Assembly (NCBI GenBank): GCA_036172665.1
Contig: CM069872.1
Coordinates: 25,734,001-25,798,000 of the forward strand
Length of the DNA: 64,000 nucleotides
Direction: 5' to 3'
Source: Prosopocoilus inquinatus
Lineage: Eukaryota > Arthropoda > Insecta > Coleoptera > Lucanidae
The notes under the pieces are model-generated. The model did no database searches and was not told the origin of the DNA. It saw only the letters and a program-made list of their open reading frames with translations. Shown here piece after piece: positions 42,094 through 54,580 of the stretch. Position numbers and translations under genes: made by a program. Each line of letters opens with the position of its first letter. Positions within the stretch are counted from its first letter, which is position 1.

Positions 42094-43113
42094 ATTAGCG
42101 TTGTTCCTGTGATGTATCTAATCGATCCTTACTCATCTATCATGTTATTTGACGTTTGGACGGACTCCAGTACCTCTGATGAGAGATACAAAGTTCTCGG
42201 ACGCAGTAGAAGCTGGAAATAGTTTTGAACGAAACAACACGTATTAGCGTTGTTCCTGTGATGTATCTAAACGATCCTTACTTATCTAACATGTTATTTG
42301 CCGTTTGCATGGACTCCAGTAAGTCTGATGTGAGATACGACGTTTTCGGACGCAGCAGAAGCTGGAAATAGTTTTAAACGAAACAACACGCATTAGCGTT
42401 GTTCCTGTAATGTATCTAATCGATCCTTACTTATCTATCATGTTATTTGACGTTTGGATGGACTCCAGTAAGTCTGATGTGAGATACGACGTTTTCGGAC
42501 GCAGCAGAAGCTGGAAATAGTTTTAAACGAAACAACACGCATTAGCGTTGTTCCTGTGATGTATCTAATCGATCCTTACTCATCTATCATGTTGTTTGAC
42601 GTTTGGACGGACTCCAGTAAGTCTGATGTGAGATACGACGTTTTCGGACGCAGCAGAAGCTGGAAATAGTTTTAAACGAAACAACACGCATTAGCGTTGT
42701 TCCTGTGATGTATCTAATCGATCCTTACTCATCTATCATGTTATTTGACGTTTGGACGGACTCCAGTAACTCTGACGTGAGATACAATGTTATCAGACGC
42801 AGCAGAAGCTGGAAATAGTTTTAAACGAAACAACACGCATTAGCGTTGTTCCTGTGATGTATCTAATCGATCCTTACTGATCTATCATGTTATTTGGCGT
42901 TTCGATGGACTCCAGTAATTCTGATGTGAGATACGACGTTTTCGGACGCAGCAGCAGCTGGAAATACTTTTAAACGAAACAACACGCATTAGCGTTGTTC
43001 CTGTAATGTATCTAATCGATCCTTACTTATCTATCATGTTATTTGACGTTTGGACGGACTCCACTAAGTCTGATGTGAGATACAAAGTTTTTGGACGCAG
43101 CATTAGCTAGAAA

Positions 43114-43233
43114 TAGTTTTAAACGAAACAACACGTATTTACTTACTTATCTATCATGTTATTTGACGTTTCGATGGACTCCAGTAACTCTGATGTGAGA
43201 TACGACGTTTTCGGACGCAGCAGAAGCTGGAAA
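43114..43233. repeat. 120-bp monomer (29-bp deletion), HOR copy 2
   Basis: It is identical in form to 34948-35067 and exactly 8166 bp away, so the deletion predates duplication of the 55-monomer HOR. Nothing suggests selection against losing half of the conserved first part of one monomer in 55. Confidence 0.93.
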
Positions 43234-46200
43234 TAGTTATAAACGAAACAACACGTATTAGCGTTGTTCCTGTGATGTATCTAATCGATCCTTACTCATC
43301 TATCCTGTTATTTGACGTTTGGACGGACTCCAGTAACTCTGATGAGAGATACGACGTTTTCGAACGCAGCAGAAGCTGGAAATAGTTTTAAACGAGACAA
43401 CACGCATTATCGTTGTTCCTGTGATGTATCTAATCGATCCTTACTCATCTATCATGTTATTTGACGTTTCGATGGACTCCAGTAACTCTAATGTGAGAAA
43501 CGAAATTTTCGGACGCAGCAGAAGCTGGAAATAGTTTTAAACGAAACAACACGCATTAGCGCTGTTCCTGTGATGTATCTAATCGATCCTTACTTATCTA
43601 TCATGTTATTTGACGTTTGGATGGACTCCAGTAACCCTGACGTGAGATACGAAGTTCCCGGACGCAGCAGAAGCTGGAAATAGTTTTGAACGAAACAACA
43701 CGCATTAGCGTTGTTCCTGTGATGTATCTAATCGATCCTTACTGATCTATCATGTTATTTGGCGTTTCGATGGACTCCAGTAATTCTGATGTGAGATACG
43801 ACGTTTTCGGACGCAGCAGCAGCTGGAAATAGTTTTAAACGAAACAACACATATTAGCGTTGTTCCTGTGATGTATCTAATCGATCCTTACTCATCTATC
43901 ATGTTATTTGACGTTTGGACGGACTCCAGTACCTCTGATGAGAGATACAAAGTTCTCGGACGCAGTAGAAGCTGGAAATAGTTTTGAACGAAACAACACG
44001 TATTAGCGTTGTTCCTGTGATGTATCTAAACGATCCTTACTTATCTAACATGTTATTTGCCGTTTGCATGGACTCCAGTAAGTCTGATGTGAGATACGAC
44101 GTTTTCGGACGCAGCAGAAGCTGGAAATAGTTTTAAACGAAACAACACGCATTAGCGTTGTTCCTGTGATGTATCTAATCGATCCTTACTTATCTATCAT
44201 GTTATTTGACGTTTGGATGGACTCCAGTAAGTCTGATGTGAGATACAAAGTTTTTGGACGCAGCAGGAGCTGGAAATAGTTTTAAACGAAACAACACGCA
44301 TTAGCGTTGTTCCTGTGATGTATCTAATCGATCCTTACTCATCTATCATGTTATTTGACGTTTCGATGGACTCCAGTAACTCTAATGTGAGAAACGAAAT
44401 TTTCGGACGCAGCAGAAGCTGGAAATAGTTTTAAACGAAACAACACGCATTAGCGTTGTTCCTGTGATGTATCTAATCGATCCTTACTTATCTATCATGT
44501 TATTTGACGTTTGGATGGACTCCAGTAACCCTGACGTGAGATACGAAGTTCTCGGACGCAGCAGAAGCTGGAAATAGTTTTAAACGAAACAACACGCATT
44601 AGCGTTGTTCCTGTGATGTATCTAATCGATCCTTACTTATCTATTATGTTATTTGACGTTTGGATGGACTCCAGTAAGTCTGATGTGGGATACGACGTTT
44701 TCGGACGCAGCAGAAGCTGGAAATAGTTTTAAACGAAACAACACGCATTAGCGTTGTTCCTGTGATGTATCTAATCGATCCTTACTCATCTATCATGTTA
44801 TTTGACGTTTGGACGGACTCCAGTAACTCTGACGTGAGATACAACGTTATCGGACGCAGTAGAAGCTGGAAATAGTTTTGAACGAAACAACACGTATTAG
44901 CGTTGTTCCTGTGATGTATCTAAACGATCCTTACTTATCTAACATGTTATTTGCCGTTTGCATGGACTCCAGTAAGTCTGATGTGAGATACGACGTTTTC
45001 GGACGCAGCAGAAGCTGGAAATAGTTTTAAACGAAACAACACGCATTAGCGTTGTTCCTGTGATGTATCTAATCGATCCTTACTTATCTATCATGTTATT
45101 TGACGTTTGGATGGACTCCAGTAAGTCTGATGTGAGATACGACGTTTTCGGACGCAGCAGAAGCTGGAAATAGTTTTAAACGAAACAACACGCATTAGCG
45201 TTGTTCCTGTGATGTATCTAATCGATCCTTACTCATCTATCATGTTATTTGACGTTTGGACGGACTCCAGTATCTCTGATGTGAGATACAATGTTATCGG
45301 ACGCAGCAGAAGCTGGAAATAGTTTTAAACGAAACAACACGCATTAGCGTTGTTCCTGTGATGTATCTAATCGATCCTTACTTATCTATCATGTTATTTG
45401 ACGTTTGGATGGACTCCAGTAAGTCTGATGTGAGATACGACGTTTTCGGACGCAGCAGAAGCTGGAAATAGTTTTAAACGAAACAACACGCATTAGCGTT
45501 GTTCCTGTGATGTATCTAATCGATCCTTACTCATCTATCATGTTATTTGACGTTTGGACGGACTCCAGTAACTCTGACGTGAGATACAATGTTATCGGAC
45601 GCAGCAGAAGCTGGAAATAGTTTTAAACGAAACAACACGCATTAGCGTTGTTACTGTGATGTATCTAATCGATCCTTACTTATCTATCATGTTATTTGAC
45701 GTTTGGATGGACTCCAGTAAGTCTGATGTGAGATACGACGTTTTCGGACGCAGCAGAAGCTGGAAATAGTTTTAAACGAAACAACACGCATTAGCGTTGT
45801 TCCTGTGATGTATCTAATCGATCCTTACTCATCTATCATGTTATTTGACGTTTGGACGGACTCCAGTAACTCTGATGTGAGATACAATGTTATCGGACGC
45901 AGCAGAAGCTGGAAATAGTTTTAAACGAAACAACACGTATTAGCGTTGTTCCTGTGATGTATCTAATCGATCCTTACTTATCTAACATGTTATTTGACGT
46001 TTGGATGGACTCCAGTATGTCTGATGTGAGATACAAAGTTTTTGGACGCAGCAGGAGCTAGAAATAGTTTTAAACGAAACAACACGTATTAGCGTTGTTC
46101 CTGTGCTGTATCTAATTGATCCTTACTTATCTATCATGTTATTTGACGTTTCGATGGACTCCAGTAACTCTGATGTGAGATGCGACGTTTTCGGACGCAG

Positions 46201-47256
46201 CAGAAGCTGGAAATAGTTTTAAACGAAACAACACGTATTAGCGTTGTTCCTGTGATGTATCTAATCGATCCTTACTCATCTATCATGTTATTTGACGTTT
46301 GGACGGACTCCAGTACCTCTGATGAGAGATACAAAGTTCTCGGACGCAGTAGAAGCTGGAAATAGTTTTGAACGAAACAACACGTATTAGCGTTGTTCCT
46401 GTGATGTATCTAAACGATCCTTACTTATCTAACATGTTATTTGCCGTTTGCATGGACTCCAGTAAGTCTGATGTGAGATACGACGTTTTCGGACGCAGCA
46501 GAAGCTGGAAATAGTTTTAAACGAAACAACACGCATTAGCGTTGTTCCTGTGATGTATCTAATCGATCCTTACTTATCTATCATGTTATTTGACGTTTGG
46601 ATGGACTCCAGTAAGTCTGATGTGAGATACGACGTTTTCGGACGCAGCAGAAGCTGGAAATAGTTTTAAACGAAACAACACGCATTAGCGTTGTTCCTGT
46701 GATGTATCTAATCGATCCTTACTCATCTATCATGTTATTTGACGTTTGGACGGACTCCAGTATCTCTGATGTGAGATACAATGTTATCGGACGCAGCAGA
46801 AGCTGGAAATAGTTTTAAACGAAACAACACGCATTAGCGTTGTTCCTGTGATGTATCTAATCGATCCTTACTTATCTATCATGTTATTTGACGTTTGGAT
46901 GGACTCCAGTAAGTCTGATGTGAGATACGACGTTTTCGGACGCAGCAGAAGCTGGAAATAGTTTTAAACGAAACAACACGCATTAGCGTTGTTCCTGTGA
47001 TGTATCTAATCGATCCTTACTCATCTATCATGTTATTTGACGTTTGGACGGACTCCAGTAACTCTGATGTGAGATACAATGTTATCGGACGCAGCAGAAG
47101 CTGGAAATAGTTTTAAACGAAACAACACGCATTAGCGTTGTTCCTGTGATGTATCTAATCGATCCTTACTTATCTATCATGTTATTTGACGTTTGGATGG
47201 ACTCCAGTAAGTCTGATGTGAGATACGATGTTTTCGGACGCAGCAGAAGCTGGAAA

Positions 47257-47405
47257 TAGTTTTAAACGAAAAAACACATATTAGCGTTGTTCCTGTGATG
47301 TAGCTAATCGATCCTTACTCATATATCATGTTATTTGACGTTTGGATGGACTCCAGTAACTCTGATGTGAGATACGAAATGTTCGGACGCAGCAGCAGCT
47401 GGAAA
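47257..47405. repeat. Monomer with conversion-like patch
   Basis: Its HOR counterpart at 39091-39239 reads CAGCACGTATT, TGTATCTAAT and CATCTATC. This copy reads AAAACACATATT, TGTAGCTAAT and CATATATC. Except for one base (TAGCT against TAACT), those variants equal the next monomer in line (47406 onward), while the second half stays the same as its counterpart. A short tract copied from the adjacent monomer fits. Confidence 0.75.
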
Positions 47406-49382
47406 TAGTTTTAAACGAAAAAACACATATTAGCGTTGTTCCTGTGATGTAACTAATCGATCCTTACTCATATATCATGTTATTTGACGTTTGGACGGAC
47501 TCCAGTAAGTCTGATGTGAGATACAAAGTTCTCGGACGCAGTAGAAGCTGGAAATAGTTTTGAACGAAACAACACGTATTAGCGTTGTGCCTGTGATGTA
47601 TCTAAACGATCCTTACTTATCTAACATGTTATTTGACGTTTGGATGGACTCCAGTAAGTCTGATGTGAGATACAAAGTTTTTGGACGCAGCAGGAGCTGG
47701 AAATAGTTTTAAACGAAACAACACGGATGAGCGTTGTTCCTGTGATGTATCTAATCGATCCTTACTCATCTATCATGTTATTTGACGTTTGGACGGACTC
47801 CAGTAACTCTGATGTGAGATACAATGTTATCGGACGCAGCAGAAGCTGGAAATAGTTTTAAACGAAACAACACGTATTAGCGTTGTTCCTGTGATGTATC
47901 TAAACGATCCTTACTTATCTAACATGTTATTTGACGTTTGGATGGACTCCAGTAAGTCTGATGTGAGATACAAAGTTTTTGGACGCAGCAGGAGCTAGAA
48001 ATAGTTTTAAACGAAACAACAGGTATTAGCGTTGTTCCTGTAATGTATCTAATCGATCCTTACTCATCTATCATGTTATTTGACGTTTGGACGGACTCCA
48101 GTAACTCTGATGTGAGATACAAAGTTATCGGACGCAGCAGAAGCTGGAAATAGTTTTAAACGAAACAACACGTATTAGCGTTGTTCCTGTGATGTATCTA
48201 ATCGATCCATACTCATCTATCATGTTATTTGACGTTTGGATGGACTCCAGTAACTCTGATGTGAGATACGAAATGTTCGGACGCAGCAGCAGCTGGAAAT
48301 AGTTTTAAACGAAACAACACATATTAGCGTTGTTCCTGTGATGTAACTAATCGATCCTTACTCATATATCATGTTATTTGACGTTTGGACGGACTCCAGT
48401 AACTCTGATGAGAGATACAAAGTTCTCGGACGCAGTAGAAGCTGGAAATAGTTTTGAACGAAACAACACGTATTAGCGTTGTGCCTGTGATGTATCTAAA
48501 CGATCCTTACTTATCTAACATGTTATTTGACGTTTGGATGGACTCCAGTAAGTCTGATGTGAGATACAAAGTTTTTGGACGCAGCAGGAGCTGGATATAG
48601 TTTTAAACGAAACAACACGGATGAGCGTTGTTCCTGTGCTGTATCTAATCGATTCTTACTCATCTATCATGTTATTTGACGTTTCGATGGACTCCAGTAA
48701 CTCTAATGTGAGAAACGAAATTTTCGGACGCAGCAGAAGCTGGAAATAGTTTTAAACGAAACAAAACGCATTAGCGTTGTTCCTGTGATGTATCTAATCG
48801 ATCCTTACTTATCTATCATGTTATTTGACGTTTCGATGGACTCCAGAATCTATGATGTGAGATACGAAATTTTCGGACGCAGCAGAAGCTGGAAATAGTT
48901 TTAAACGAAACAACACGCATTAGCGTTGTTCCTGTGATGTATCTAACCGATCCTTACTCATCTGTCATGTTATTTGGCGTTTCGATGGACTCCAGTAACT
49001 GTGATGTGAGTTACGAAGTTCTCGGACGCAGCTGAAGCTAGAAATAGTTTTAAACGAAACAACACGCATTAGCGTTGTTCCTGTGATGTATCTAATCGAT
49101 CCATACTTATCTATCATGTTATTTGACGTTTGGATGGACTCCAGTATCCCTGACGTGAGATAAGAAGTTCTCGGACGCAGCAGAAGCTGGAAATAGTTTT
49201 AAACGAAACAACACGCATTAGCGTTGTTCCTGTGATGTATCTAATCGATCCTTACTCATCTATCATGTTATTTGGCGTTTCGATGGACTCCAGTAATTCT
49301 GATGTGAGATACGACGTTTTCGGACGCAGCAGCAGCTGGAAATAGTTTTAAACGAAACAACACATATTAGCGTTGTTCCTGT

Positions 49383-52300
49383 AATGTATCTAATCGATCC
49401 TTACTCATCTATCATGTTATTTGACGTTTGGACGGACTCCAGTAAGTCTGATGTGAGATACAAAGTTTTTGGACGCAGCAGGAGCTAGAAATAGTTTTAA
49501 ACGAAACAACACGTATTAGCGTTGTTCCTGTGCTGTATCTAATTGATCCTTACTTATCTATCATGTTATTTGACGTTTCGATGGACTCCAGTAATTCTGA
49601 TGTGAGATGCGACGTTTTCGGACGCAGCAGAAGCTGGAAATAGTTTTAAACGAAACAACACGCATTAGCGTTGTTCCTGTGATGTATCTAATCGATCCAT
49701 ACTTATCTATCATGTTATTTGACGTTTGGATGGACTCCAGTATCCCTGACGTGAGATAAGAAGTTCTCGGACGCAGCAGAAGCTGGAAATAGTTTTAAAC
49801 GAAACAACACGCATTAGCGTTGTTCCTGTGATGTATCTAATCGATCCTTACTCATCTATCATGTTATTTGGCGTTTCGATGGACTCCAGTAATTCTGATG
49901 TGAGATGCGACGTTTTCGGACGCAGCAGAAGCTGGAAATAGTTTTAAACGAAACAACACGTATTAGCGTTGTTCCTGTGATGTATCTAATCGATCCTTAC
50001 TCATCTATCATGTTATTTGACGTTTGGACGGACTCCAGTACCTCTGATGAGAGATACAAAGTTCTCGGACGCAGTAGAAGCTGGAAATAGTTTTGAACGA
50101 AACAACACGTATTAGCGTTGTTCCTGTGATGTATCTAAACGATCCTTACTTATCTAACATGTTATTTGCCGTTTGCATGGACTCCAGTAAGTCTGATGTG
50201 AGATACGACGTTTTCGGACGCAGCAGAAGCTGGAAATAGTTTTAAACGAAACAACACGCATTAGCGTTGTTCCTGTGATGTATCTAATCGATCCTTACTC
50301 ATCTATCATGTTACTTGACGTTTGGACGGACTCCAGTATCTCTGATGTGAGATACAATGTTAACGGACGCAGCAGAAGCTGGAAATAGTTTTAAACGAAA
50401 CAACACGCATTAGCGTTGTTCCTGTGATGTATCTAATCGATCCTTACTTATCTATCATGTTATTTGACGTTTGGATGGACTCCAGTAACCCTGACGTGAG
50501 ATACGAAGTTCTCGGACGCAGCAGAAGCTGGAAATAGTTTTAAACGAAACAACACGCATTAGCGTTGTTCCTGTGATGTATCTAATCGATCCTTACTCAT
50601 CTATCATGTTATTTGGCGTTTCGATGGACTCCAGTAATTCTGATGTGAGATACGACGTTTTCGGACGCAGCAGCAGCTGGAAATAGTTTTAAACGAAACA
50701 ACACATATTAGCGTTGTTCCTGTAATGTATCTAATCGATCCTTACTCATCTATCATGTTATTTGACGTTTGGACGGACTCCAGTAAGTCTGATGTGAGAT
50801 ACAAAGTTTTTGGACGCAGCAGGAGCTAGAAATAGTTTTAAACGAAACAACACGTATTAGCGTTGTTCCTGTGCTGTATCTAATTGATCCTTACTTATCT
50901 ATCATGTTATTTGACGTTTCGATGGACTCCAGTAACTCTGATGTGAGATGCGACGTTTTCGGACGCAGCAGAAGCTGGAAATAGTTTTAAACGAAACAAC
51001 ACGTATTAGCGTTGTTCCTGTGATGTATCTAATCGATCCTTACTCATCTATCATGTTATTTGACGTTTGGACGGACTCCAGTACCTCTGATGAGAGATAC
51101 AAAGTTCTCGGACGCAGTAGAAGCTGGAAATAGTTTTGAACGAAACAACACGTATTAGCGTTGTTCCTGTGATGTATCTAAACGATCCTTACTTATCTAA
51201 CATGTTATTTGCCGTTTGCATGGACTCCAGTAAGTCTGATGTGAGATACGACGTTTTCGGACGCAGCAGAAGCTGGAAATAGTTTTAAACGAAACAACAC
51301 GCATTAGCGTTGTTCCTGTGATGTATCTAATCGATCCTTACTCATCTATCATGTTACTTGACGTTTGGACGGACTCCAGTATCTCTGATGTGAGATACAA
51401 TGTTATCGGACGCAGCAGAAGCTGGAAATAGTTTTAAACGAAACAACACGCATTAGCGTTGTTCCTGTGATGTATCTAATCGATCCTTACTTATCTATCA
51501 TGTTATTTGACGTTTGGATGGACTCCAGTAAGTCTGATGTGAGATACGACGTTTTCGGACGCAGCAGAAGCTGGAAATAGTTTTAAACGAAACAACACGC
51601 ATTAGCGTTGTTCCTGTGATGTATCTAATCGATCCTTACTCATCTATCATGTTATTTGACGTTTGGACGGACTCCAGTAAGTCTGATGTGAGATACAAAG
51701 TTTTTGGACGCAGCAGGAGCTAGAAATAGTTTTAAACGAAACAACACGTATTAGCGTTGTTCCTGTAATGTATCTAATCGATCCTTACTTATCTATCATG
51801 TTATTTGACGTTTGGATGGACTCCAGTAAGTCTGATGTAAGATACAAAGTTTTTGGACGCAGCAGGAGCTGGAAATAGTTTTAAACGAAACAACACGTAT
51901 TAGCGTTGTTCCTGTGATGTATCTAAACGATCCTTACTTATCTAACATGTTATTTGACGTTTGGATGGACTCCAGTAAGTCTGATGTGAGATACAAAGTT
52001 TTTGGACGCAGCAGGAGCTAGAAATAGTTTTAAACGAAACAACACGTATTAGCGTTGTTCCTGTGCTGTATCTAATTGATCCTTACTTATCTATCATGTT
52101 ATTTGACGTTTCGTTGGACTCCAGTAACTCTGATGTGAGATGCGACGTTTTCGGACGCAGCAGAAGCTGGAAATAGTTTTAAACGAAACAACACGTATTA
52201 GCGTTGTTCCTGTGATGTATCTAATCGATCCTTACTCATCTATCATGTTATTTGACGTTTGGACGGACTCCAGTACCTCTGATGAGAGATACAAAGTTCT

Positions 52301-52494
52301 CGGACGCAGTAGAAGCTGGAAATAGGTTTGAACGAAACAACACGTATTAGCGTTGTTCCTGTGATGTATCTAAACTATCCTTACTTATCTAACATGTTAT
52401 TTGCCGTTTGCATGGACTCCAGTAAGTCTGATGTGAGATACGACGTTTTCGGACGCAGCAGAAGCTGGAAATAGTTTTAAACGAAACAACACGC
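49383..52494. repeat. Mosaic of short HOR displacements (4, 7, 8 and 9 monomers)
   Basis: Several small offsets coexist: 596 bp (CCATACTTATC at 49101/49697), 1043 bp (TTACTTGACG at 50311/51354; GAGATGCGACG monomers at 49905/50948), 1341 bp (AGTAAGTC at 49441/50782) and 1192 bp (50948/52140). Their overlap suggests repeated small unequal exchanges close to the truncated end of the 55-monomer HOR. Confidence 0.8.
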
Positions 52495-54580
52495 ATTAGC
52501 GTTGTTCCTGTGATGTATCTAATCGATCCTTACTCATCTATCATGTTATTTGACGTTTGGACGGACTCCAGTATCTCTGATGTGAGATACAATGTTATCG
52601 GACGCAGCAGAAGCTGGAAATAGTTTTAAACGAAACAACACGCATTAGCGTTGTTCCTGTGATGTATCTAATCGATCCTTACTTATCTATCATGTTATTT
52701 GACGTTTGGATGGACTCCAGTAAGTCTGATGTGAGATACGACGTTTTCGGACGCAGCAGAAGCTGGAAATAGTTTTAAACGAAACAACACGCATTAGCGT
52801 TGTTCCTGTGATGTATCTAATCGATCCTTACTCATCTATCATGTTATTTGACGTTTCAACGGACTCCAGTAACTCTGATGTGAGATACAATGTTATCGGA
52901 CGCAGCAGAAGCTGGAAATAGTTTTAAACGAAACAACACGCATTAGCGTTGTTCCTGTGATGTATCTAATCGATCCTTACTTATCTATCATGTTATTTGA
53001 CGTTTGGATGGACTCCAGTAAGTCTGATGTGAGATGCGACGTTTTCTGACGCAGCAGAAGCTGGAAATAGTTTTAAACGAAACAACACGTATTAGCGTTG
53101 TTCCTGTAATGTATCTAATCGATCCTTACTCATCTATCATGTTATTTGACGTTTGGACGGACTCCAGTAACTCTGATGTGAGATACAAAGTTATCGGACG
53201 CAGCAGAAGCTGGAAATAGTTTTAAACGAAACAACACGTATTAGCGTTGTTCCTGTGATGTATCTAATCGATCCTTACTCATCTATCATGTTATTTGACG
53301 TTTGGATGGACTCCAGTAACTCTGATGTGAGATACGAAATGTTCGGACGCAGCAGCAGCTGGAAATAGTTTTAAACGAAACAACACATATTAGCGTTGTT
53401 CCTGTGATGTAACTAATCGATCCTTACTCATATATCATGTTATTTGACGTTTGGACGGACTCCAGTAACTCTGATGAGAGATACAAAGTTCTCGGACGCA
53501 GTAGAAGCTGGAAATAGTTTTGAAAGAAACAACACGTATTAGCGTTGTGCCTGTGATGTATCTAAACGATCCTTACTTATCTAACATGTTATTTGACGTT
53601 TGGATGGACTCCAGTAAGTCTGATGTGAGATACAAAGTTTTTGGACGCAGCAGGAGCTGGAAATAGTTTTAAACGAAACAACACGGATGAGCGTTGTTCC
53701 TGTGCTGTATCTAATCGATTCTTACTCATCTATCATGTTATTTGACGTTTCGATGGACTCCAGTAACTCTAATGTGAGAAACGAAATTTTCGGACGCAGC
53801 AGAAGCTGGAAATAGTTTTAAACGAAACAACACGCATTAGCGTTGTTCCTGTGATGTATCTAATCGATCCTTACTTATCTATCATGTTATTTGACGTTTC
53901 GATGGACTCCAGTAACTATGATGTGAGATACGGAATTTTCGGACGCAGCAGAAGCTGGAAATAGTTTTAAACGAAACAACACGCATTAGCGTTGTTCCTG
54001 TGATGTATCTAATCGATCCTTACTCATCTGTCATGTTATTTGGCGTTTCGATGGACTCCAGTAACTGTGATGTGAGTTACGAAGTTCTCGGACGCAGCTG
54101 AAGCTAGAAATAGTTTTAAACGAAACAACACGCATTAGCGTTGTTCCTGTGATGTATCTAATCGATCCTTACTTATCTATCATGTTATTTGACGTTTGGA
54201 TGGACTCCAGTAAGTCTGATGTGAGATATAAAGTTTCTGGACGCAGCAGGAGCTGGAAATAGTTTTAAACGAAACAACACGTATTAGCCTTGTTCCTGTG
54301 ATGTATCTAAACGATCCTTACTTATCTAACATGTTATTTGACGTTTGGATGGACTCCAGTAAGTCTGATGTGAGATACAAAGTTTTTGGACGCAGCAGGA
54401 GCTAGAAATAGTTTTAAACGAAACAACACGTATTAGCGTTGTTCCTGTGCTGTATCTAATTGATCCTTACTTATCTATCATGTTATTTGACGTTTCGATG
54501 GACTCCAGTAACTCTGATGTGAGATGCGACGTTTTCGGACGCAGCAGAAGCTGGAAATAGTTTTAAACGAAACAACACGT
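52495..54580. repeat. 14-monomer HOR, copy 1 (2086 bp)
   Basis: The offset to copy 2 is exactly 2086 bp. Shared private variants are TTTCAACGG at 52854/54940, TTTTCTGACG at 53042/55128, TTGAAAGAAAC near 53520/55606, TACGGAATTTTC near 53930/56016 and TTAGCCTTG near 54284/56370. It holds one GAAATGTTCG cassette (53336). Confidence 0.93.

Larger units (their letters stand above)
42094..49382. repeat. 55-monomer HOR, copy 2, truncated (7289 bp)
   Basis: It keeps about 49 of 55 monomers and then diverges at 49383, where GTAATG replaces GTGATG and a different monomer order begins. Differences from copy 1 are few: ATCAGACG near 42793, a conversion-like patch at 47272-47323, CCATACTTATC near 49101 and TATCCCTGACG near 49146. 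Confidence 0.92.
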
